From: Symbiodinium natans
Taxonomy: Eukaryota > Sar > Dinophyceae > Suessiales > Symbiodiniaceae
Direction of reading: 5' to 3'
NCBI GenBank assembly: GCA_905221605.1
Contig: CAJNDS010002634.1
Location: forward strand, 620,001 to 684,000
Length of the DNA: 64,000 nucleotides
Shown here: piece after piece, positions 57,981 to 64,000 of the stretch
Position numbering within the stretch: position 1 is the stretch's first letter
How the letters are laid out: each line of letters starts with the position of its first letter
Notes under the pieces: model-generated
The model's database searches: none
Seen by the model: the letters and a program-made list of their open reading frames with translations, nothing else
Told to the model about the DNA's origin: nothing
Made by a program: the position numbers and the translations under genes

Positions 57981-58217
57981 ATGAACCAAGCAGAAGCGTG
58001 GAAATCTTCTGTTCTCACTCTTGCCCCTCTGGGGTCTTCGGTCAAGAGGCTTCGAGGGGAAGGATTTAACAGTTGCATACAATGTCTCGGTAGCCCCTTG
58101 AAGCATGTTTGGATTTTTCTTATTGGGTCTAAGAGGATCATGTTCAGGATTTTTTCAGAGGGATTTAGTAGGGCCATCCTGGATGTTGATGAGGTCCTAC
58201 TGGCACTGTATGCGTAG
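57981..58217 (+). CDS. Exon-like frame overlapping an F8 element
   Basis: The frame begins MNQAEAWKSSVLTLAPLGSS then GEGFNSCIQCLGSPLKHV. From about 58108 it overlaps an F8 copy (TTATTGGGTCTAAGAGGATC ... GGGCCATCCTGGATG), so only the first 42 codons are likely original coding sequence. Confidence 0.4.
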   Translation: MNQAEAWKSSVLTLAPLGSSVKRLRGEGFNSCIQCLGSPLKHVWIFLIGSKRIMFRIFSEGFSRAILDVDEVLLALYA

Positions 58218-59035
58218 ATTACCCTGCTCGAAGACACTGTCCCCGCAAAAGCCTCAAGTCACTTTTTGGGAGGCTCACGTGCTGCCTGCCGTGCCGGGAG
58301 CTGCTTTGGAATGACATGGAAAGACTTTAGGGTTTAGGGTTAGGGTTTAGGGTTCCGGGTTTAGGGTTTAGGGTTTCGTCCCTGGCAGGCAGTGCAGCAG
58401 TCCTAGCCGTAAAAAAGGGTTTAGGGTTTAGGGACCCCTCGCCAATCCCCCAAACCTTATTCGGGTTCAGGGTTTAGGGTTCCTAGTCTTGAAGCCTGCT
58501 GCAACGAGACGTTTATGCAACACCACCCAAAAAAGATTTATGAACAACTCGTGTCTCTTGTGTGGGGATCTGACCTGAGTAGGTTTTGGTGGATTTGACT
58601 GAACTCTCAACGCCTAATCCCTCAAAACTCCGAACCCTAAACCCTAAACCTAAACTCCCATTCACTTCGCCAGAAAGGCAGACTCAAAGAAGTTGTTTTT
58701 CTCGTTTAGTTGGGTTTAGGGTTTGATATTAAGGGTGTTCCCCAAGAAGGCCTACCTTTATGTTCCCCAAGCGACTTTCCTCCTTACTATAGGCAACCCC
58801 CCCAAAGGGGGCACAACCCTATTCTCGGAAACCTCCTCATGAGCCTGGCAAACCCAGACCCACCAAGTACCCCTTGTGATAACCTAAATACCACCCCCGC
58901 CCCCCCCCCCCCCCACCTTCCAGGTACACTTAGGCCCTGATGAAGGGGTACTTGGGGAGGGGGGGGGGGGTCCAGGAAAACCCTCGACCCTAAACCCCAA
59001 GAACCACAAGAACCCTCCATGCCAGCTCGTGAGGC

Positions 59036-59112
59036 CCTAAAGCCTAAAGGCCTAAGGCCTAAAGCCTAAAGCCTAAAGCCTAAAGCCTAAAGCCTAAAGC
59101 CTAAAGCCTGAA
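59036..59112. repeat. AAAGCCT 7-bp tandem repeat
   Basis: About ten copies of AAAGCCT, one base from the AAACCCT unit. It may have arisen by local expansion of a mutant unit. Confidence 0.93.
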
Positions 59113-59279
59113 CCTTAATCCGTAAACCCCGACCGGACTTTCCCTTTTCATCCAAGTTAAGATCCGGAGCGACAAACCCGACGAGGCCGGCTATCTAGGA
59201 TTTTTCGGGGTTTAGGGTGTAGGGTTTAGGGTTTAGGGTTTAGGGTTTAGGGCTGTTGCGAAGTAGCCGCGCCCTGCAG

Positions 59280-59347
59280 TCATGAGTGCTGTGGTGTGGG
59301 GACGACCTGGGCAGTAAGGGCAGCAGTCGAGTCCCTCGTAAAGAAAG
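59280..59347 (+). CDS. Small exon, CAG acceptor and GTGAGG donor
   Basis: After CCTGCAG the frame reads HECCGVGTTWAVRAAVESLV then KK and meets a consensus GTGAGG donor. Both borders are good. No family is recognised. Confidence 0.58.
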
Positions 59348-59781
59348 GTGAGGCTGTTGCAAAGAAGGATTTTTAAGACAAACCCAAGAGGGTTTAAGAG
59401 GGTTTCGGTGGTATATATTCCATAGAAAAGCTCCTTCTGGATGAAGACAGGAGAGGTGACCTTTCTAGACAGCTCCCCCCAAGCAAATGGGCCCCCCTAC
59501 AGATGACTAGGACTCAGAGGCCTGATTCCCTCTTTTTTGGGTTCAGGGTTCTCTGATAAGCCCCGTTAAGCCCACAAGGGTACCCTTTCGCTTCCTCGGT
59601 TCCTCGTGGGTCAAGATGATTGGGATGCTTTGAGTTAAAAAAGGGCCAGGCGGGCGAAGTCGTGTCTCCTAAGCCCTACACCTACAAACCCCTCAACCCC
59701 CATGTGTGGGAAAGAGGGACTTCTAGCAAACGGGTGCTTCGCATGAAGCTCAAAGTATTTGGCCCAAGCCTGCTGTGCTCG

Positions 59782-59930
59782 GGGGACATTTTGGTATTTT
59801 CCCTTATCGGGCTTAAGAGGACTATACTTAGGAATATTTTAATATTTTAATATTTTAATAGTCTTAAGAGGACTATACTTAGGAACATTTTAATATTTTT
59901 CAGAGGCCTTTAAGGGCCATCCTACTTTGT
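59782..59930. mobile_element. F8 element with internal duplication
   Basis: CCCTTATCGGGCTTAAGAGG, then CTTAAGAGGACTATACTTAG twice separated by ATATTTTAATATTTTAATA, then CAGAGGCCTTTAAGGGCCAT. It matches the 58108 copy apart from the duplication. Confidence 0.62.
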
Positions 59931-60454
59931 CGTAGGTGAACCTTCCCAGTGGCTACAGCAGCACTAGGTGAACGCGCTGTCCCCTTCGATCTTGCGCGAG
60001 AAGATCCTAGATGTCCTGCTGCCTGGCTAGCCTGTGAGTGCTCAACATCTGAGTTTGTCAGTTCGGTTAGGGGGTTTTGGGTTTTGGTGTTTAGGGTTTA
60101 GGGTTTAGGGTCTAGTTTTTGGCAAGACGGCCACTCCTAAATTCTCCCGAGCTCTTACTGCCGCACTGTGGAGGCTGGATGTTGGGGACGTGGAGCTCGA
60201 ATGCAGGAGAGGCTGTTGGTCTCCTTATCCTAAACCCTAAACCCTAAACCCTGTTGTTGCTGTTTGCCTAAATGGCCGAACCCTTTCGGTCGGGTGGTCG
60301 GCTATGTTGGGCTCTATGGACGCAGGGCAGGTTTCGACAGCGTTGGGTTTTCGTTTTGTTGTAACGGCTTTGGGGTTTTAGGGTTGTGAGCGAGGTCGGA
60401 AGCGCTGTGAGGAGGTTTAACGGGGCGGCTCATCGAAGCCTAAGCCATGTTACG

Positions 60455-60675
60455 TCCTTAAGGTGGTGACAGGAGCCAGCATTCAGCGCTTCTTCTCTCT
60501 TGCGTTGTTGCGTGGCACTAGCTGGGTGGAGGATGCTGCTGCCACCTACTCTCAAACTCGGCCGCGCCATAGCAACAACAAATCAACAAATGGATGTCTC
60601 ATACAGAACAAAGCTCTTACAGTGCTCTTAATATTTTGTAGATTCCTGAAGAAAAGCAGGCGACGTGGTTCATGA
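60455..60675 (+). CDS. Exon-like open frame
   Basis: The frame reads GASIQRFFSLALLRGTSWVE then DAAATYSQTRPRHSNNKSTN and stops at TGA. Moderate protein character. The function is unknown. Confidence 0.38.
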
Positions 60676-60715
60676 TGCGGTGATGCCGTCATACCATCAA
60701 GTTTCTGTAGCGCAG

Positions 60716-60864
60716 TCCCGATGCCAACTCCCGACCTGCCCATGCCGACTCCAATGGTTGAAGTTCACCCAGCTCCGGTTGCTGCCACAACTGTTTATCA
60801 GATCTCTGAGATGCTTGGCTGCAGAACGCTCACGGATGTTGTGACGGTGCGGTGGGGTCTGTAG
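60716..60864 (+). CDS. Exon, Pro-rich then helical
   Basis: After TAGCGCAG the frame reads VPMPTPDLPMPTPMVEVHPA then PVAATTVYQISEMLGCRTLT and DVVTVRWGL, stopping at TAG (or donating at GGTCTG). Good protein character over 49 codons. No family is recognised. Confidence 0.52.
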
Positions 60865-60951
60865 ATACAGTTTTTTTTGCTTACTATTGGTTGAGGGTCG
60901 GCAGCCGTCTTGGACACAGATCGCAGCCCTAAACCTTATCTCTGAGCACAG

Positions 60952-61009
60952 GAAGTTTCAGCGGGTCGTGGACCAGATCGTGCCTGATCTGCAGGGATTT
61001 CAGGCTTAG
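60952..61009 (+). CDS. Small exon
   Basis: After GCACAG the frame reads KFQRVVDQIVPDLQGFQA to TAG (or a GC donor at GCTTAG). Probably in the same gene as 60716-60864. Confidence 0.45.
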
Positions 61010-61099
61010 GCTCGCAGGCTTCGTGCTTTGTAGAGCAAGTACAGTTTCAACAAGGCGAAGACGTAAACCCATTGCAAGAGCGGATATATACTGACACAG

Positions 61100-61162
61100 T
61101 GGGATTAGACCTCACCTCCCACTCACCCGGCCCAAGGCCAACAATATTCCTGGCGGCTCAGG
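61100..61162 (+). CDS. Small exon, CAG acceptor and GTAGGG donor
   Basis: The frame reads GLDLTSHSPGPRPTIFLAAQ between ACACAG and GGTAGGG. Both borders are plausible. Confidence 0.47.
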
Positions 61163-61497
61163 GTAGGGTTGGGGCTTATAGGGTTTCGGGTCAGCGTTTA
61201 GGGCGGTTTAGGGTTTGAGGGTCAAATTGTTTGCCCAGCAGTGTTCAAACAGGCCTTTATGCAAAAGGGTTCGACGAATCCTAAGCCTCAGCTGGGCGTG
61301 TGTTCATACTTTGAAACCCAAACTTCACAAACCCTAAACCCTAAACCAGCTTGATCCCCTAGTTTAGGGTTTAAGGTTCAGAAGGGCCGACGGCTCAAGT
61401 CCGGATGCAAAAGGGCTTAGGTCCCAGTTGCAAAAGGGATTGGGATTTGGGGTTTGGGGTTTAGGGTTAATTCCTCTACATTGGTCCTGAATTGGCC

Positions 61498-61609
61498 CTA
61501 ACCTTGATGAGCGAGAAGATTTTGCTGAACTCATGGCGAGCTCGTGACCCGGATATGCCTGAAAGACGACTTCGTACGGCAACTGGACAGCGACGAGTGC
61601 TGACAAGAG
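61498..61609 (+). CDS. Exon with GTGAGA donor
   Basis: The frame reads LTLMSEKILLNSWRARDPDM then PERRLRTATGQRRVLTR and ends at a GTGAGA donor (61610). The 5' border is unclear. Another frame (LDEREDFAELMASS) is open for a shorter distance. Confidence 0.45.
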
Positions 61610-61887
61610 GTGAGAACCAGGAGCTTACGCAAACTGGGTGATCGAATTAAAGCCTGCTGTTGAGGCTAGCTAAGATATGAACTCGGGTACCCGGGGGCGG
61701 AGTTACACCATACGAGGAGTAGGCCCCTAAACCCTATTCTTCGAAAACCCGGGGTTGGTGAACAGGTCCAAGCCATCTTGGGGTGTCTGGCTCAATTCAG
61801 CTTCAAACAGATCTTCGGTCATAAACTGACCAAACCTAAACCCTAAACCCTAAACCCTAAACCCTAAACCCTAAACCCTAAACAAAG

Positions 61888-61948
61888 ATCCCAAGGTGCA
61901 GCAGCACCTGCTGGAGCTGGCGGAGTCCTGGTTGTCAGCGATCCTTTT
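61888..61948 (+). CDS. Small exon between repeat blocks
   Basis: The frame reads PKVQQHLLELAESWLSAILL between a CCCTAAA block and TTTAGGG repeats; a donor GGTTTAGG lies at its end. A helical, plausible exon. Confidence 0.5.
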
Positions 61949-62283
61949 GGGTTTAGGGCGCAGGGGTCTACGGTTACTATGAGGCCTCGGTGGTTCAGGG
62001 TTTAGGGTTTAGGGTTTAGGGTTTAGGGTTTAGGGCTTAGGGCCAGTGGCAAAAGGGTGTCGAGCCCAGTCACTTATGCATTGCGGGGTGTTTCTTGAAG
62101 CTTGACGGATCTGGCTTTAGAGAAGGGTCGGGGTCACCATACTATAAACCTAAACTTTATCACCAGAAAGTCGAGCCAAGGAAGTGGACTCTTTTTCGAA
62201 GCAACAACCGAATCTGAAGCCACAATCTGGGGGCAGCAAGGGCAGCAAGGAGCACCAGGGCTAGACTCAAGACAGGGTTCCCG

Positions 62284-62372
62284 AAAAGGGTTTGTGGCTC
62301 GTGAACTTTAAGGGCTATAGCAGTATAGGGTGTATGACCCCAACTTTCGGCGTTCATTTGGTCCGCAAGGTT
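62284..62372. mobile_element. F4 element
   Basis: AAGGGTTTGTGGCTCGTGAA on the left, TATAGCAGTATAGGGTGTAT core, and CGTTCATTTGGTCCGCAAGG on the right. Confidence 0.7.
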
Positions 62373-62442
62373 TGGGGTAGAGGGCATGGAGTTCCTGGTT
62401 CAGGGTTTGGTATCTAGGGTCTGGGGTGTTCTGGTTTTGGGG

Positions 62443-62528
62443 GTAAACCCTAAACCCTAAACCCTAAACCCTAAACCCTAAACCCTAAACCCTAAACCCT
62501 AAACCCTAAACCCTAAACCCTAAACCCT
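62443..62528. repeat. CCCTAAA block, about 12 units
   Basis: A perfect tandem array. Confidence 0.96.
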
Positions 62529-62825
62529 CCCTTGGGGTTCAAAGTTCGAGGATCGCCGCTCCCTCTCTTTCTGCTGGGTTTTCCGAGCCACCACGGTCAG
62601 CCTGATCCTCACCTCTGCGGTTCAGGGATAGAGGGGAGCAAGAACGTTGAGGGTTCAGGGTCCCTAAACCCCCAAACCCCTAAACCCTCATTTTGTACTG
62701 GAAATGAGGCGGAAGTTTCAGGATGCACGCATAGTACCGTCATTTCCCTGCAGTGCGCTGTTGCCATCAGCTAGGCGGGTGGCAAAAACTAGACCTGAAC
62801 CCTCAACCCTATACAAACCCTAGAC

Positions 62826-63151
62826 TCACCCTTGGAGGACATGGACCAGTCTCAGACTCTCCGTTCTATGGGGACGCAGACGCTTGGGCCTCTACAGAAG
62901 TCTTGCATGGGAAGGGTCGAGCTCACAAGAAGGGCAAAGAACCAGGGCTTGTACGGCTTAAGAGACCTAGTTCCAAATCCCTATACATCTTGTTTAAAGC
63001 ACTCTTTGTGATCGTGAGTCACCCTGCGAAATCAGTCTGCGAGCTCTACTTTAGCAACGGCTGTCAGGATTGGCCTTCTGCTATAGCATCCTTTGTCAAA
63101 GGGGCCCGGGCCCGTGGAACCCCACAGCCCCATGCCCTAAACAACCTGTGA
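62826..63151 (+). CDS. Exon-like open frame
   Basis: The frame reads HGPVSDSPFYGDADAWASTE, GKGRAHKKGKEPGLVRLKRP, KSLYILFKALFVIVSHPAKS, ELYFSNGCQDWPSAIASFVK and stops at TGA. About 105 codons with varied composition, one of the longer single frames here. No family is recognised. Confidence 0.48.
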
Positions 63152-63173
63152 CCGCCACGGCTGTAGGAGTAAG

Positions 63174-63285
63174 ATGAGCCGCATGAACACCACGGATTCA
63201 AACCGGGAGTCCAGCGCCAACAATCTGGCAAGAAAGTTGCTTGGCTTTGGCAGACATGTGAGGCTTTATGATATGAGGTGGTACC
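63174..63285 (+). CDS. Exon-like open frame
   Basis: The frame reads MSRMNTTDSNRESSANNLAR then KLLGFGRHVRLYDMRWY. After about 63286 the sequence (CTTCTTGGGGTCCAG ...) looks element-like, so the frame beyond is not counted. Confidence 0.4.
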
Positions 63286-63841
63286 TTCTTGGGGTCCAGT
63301 TGCAAAAAGGGAATCCGATTATTTACGACTATTTGCTGAAGAACCCCAAAAGAATTTAATAAGGAAGAGTCTTTTTAATTTTTTCGCGGTGCCCTGCAGA
63401 GTTGTGGGTTAAGACATCGGGGGTTAGGGTTTAGGGTTTAGGGTTAGGGCTGGAGACTCAGCACCCTCAGAAACCACAGGTGGCAAAGGCCGAGCTTGTG
63501 TCACTTCTCGTGGGCACGTCTCAAACACGCAGAACCTTGGGGACGAACTGAGCCCTGAAATGGGGTCATTTACCCCCACACTACTCTCGTCCCTATTAAA
63601 GTATATCAAGCATAAACCCTTTTTAGGGTCCAATTGCGTATGCGAACTGCCTTGTACGCGGTGCTCGGCGCAGGGTTTAGAGGCGAGCCTGTATGCAAGG
63701 AACAAGGAACCCCGCGAAGCTCTAAACCCTAAGCCCTAAGCCCGAAGCCCGAAGCCCTAAACCCTAAACCCTAAGCCCTAAGCCCTAAGCCCTAAACCCT
63801 AAACCCTAAACCCTAAACCCTTGTCCTGAATCCTAAGCTTC

Positions 63842-63919
63842 GCGCCTCGAAGAATCCCGAGGTTCCGGGCGCGATGCTTGGAGACACGTCGTCAGCCACC
63901 AGAAGTTCAAGCAAACCAG
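63842..63919 (+). CDS. Small exon with GTGGGA donor
   Basis: The frame reads RASKNPEVPGAMLGDTSSAT then RSSSKP and ends at GGTGGGAGGG, after which TTTAGGG repeats start. A plausible exon. Confidence 0.45.
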
Positions 63920-64000
63920 GTGGGAGGGTTTAGGGTTTAGGGTTTAGGGTTTAGGGTTTAGGGTTACTTATTGAAACAGGGTTTATATTACTGTCATTGA

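Larger units (their letters stand above)
1900..64000. repeat. Interspersed TTTAGGG/CCCTAAA blocks, both orientations
   Basis: More than one hundred short blocks (typically 2-15 units) are spread across the window in both orientations, mostly between exons. They are missing from 12771-17029, 19830-21960, 27160-31600 and 57060-58320, which hold the long intact ORFs or unique DNA. Unit variants (TTTAGCAGG, CATAACCC, AAAGCCT, TTTTAGGG, TTCAGGG) form local arrays. The pattern indicates internal, dispersed telomere-type repeat rather than a chromosome end. Confidence 0.95.

Noticed and set aside
1..64000. A true chromosome end (telomere)
   Set aside because: Telomere-type blocks are short, internal, in both orientations and interleaved with exons throughout.
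1..64000. tRNA, rRNA, snRNA or spliced-leader genes
   Set aside because: I looked for typical cloverleaf boxes and the dinoflagellate spliced-leader core by eye and found none; a covariance-model search would be needed to exclude them.

Overview
The window reads as nuclear DNA of a dinoflagellate or a close alveolate relative. The evidence is indirect. Hundreds of short blocks of the TTTAGGG/CCCTAAA motif lie between tiny exons. Introns can be read with GT, GC and even GA at the 5' side and AG at the 3' side. Many introns of about 90-115 bases are themselves small inverted-repeat elements (introners). Almost every readable gene or exon is on the + strand. No bacterial operon, plastid gene, rRNA, tRNA or spliced-leader gene was recognised, and the species cannot be named from this sequence.

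Layout. Positions 1-1620 are CA-rich satellite, including 70 copies of a 10-base unit. From 1.6 to 12.7 kb short exons sit in telomere-like repeat DNA, among them a secreted-protein gene (6644-7210) split by an introner. A 4.26 kb island (12771-17029) without telomere-like repeats carries two ORFs (a membrane-anchored coiled-coil protein and a Cys-containing protein); it sits exactly between two AAACCCT units, as an insertion would. At 20.1-21.5 kb there is an uninterrupted gene for an OB-fold plus methyltransferase protein. A non-LTR retrotransposon ORF with a restriction-like endonuclease fills 27.6-30.9 kb. From 31 to 45 kb exon fragments, MITE-like elements and satellites alternate. At 45.3-47.3 kb lies a four-exon gene with a LamG-like domain. 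At 48.6-54.3 kb lies a ten-exon ankyrin-repeat gene. The last 10 kb returns to scattered exons and elements.

Main observation. Several unrelated-looking families of short inverted-repeat elements lie precisely in coding sequence. Removing each one between its flanking direct repeats, with a GT/GC/GA 5' end taken from the duplicated target and the AG supplied by the element end, restores an open frame. Seven introns obey this rule exactly (6951-7046, 10335-10439, 46409-46516, 46910-47015, 47140-47235, 48716-48825, 49028-49133), and the target copy starts with G in all seven. The exon chains of the LamG gene (1755 coding bases) and the ankyrin gene (963 coding bases) both sum to whole codons. 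Introners are known in dinoflagellates; the number of families and the GA-AG members packed into 64 kb deserve attention.

Limits. Exon borders were read by eye from frame, AG acceptors and protein character. Single short exons with no recognised domain are tentative. Element family numbers (F1-F14) are local labels used only in this annotation.
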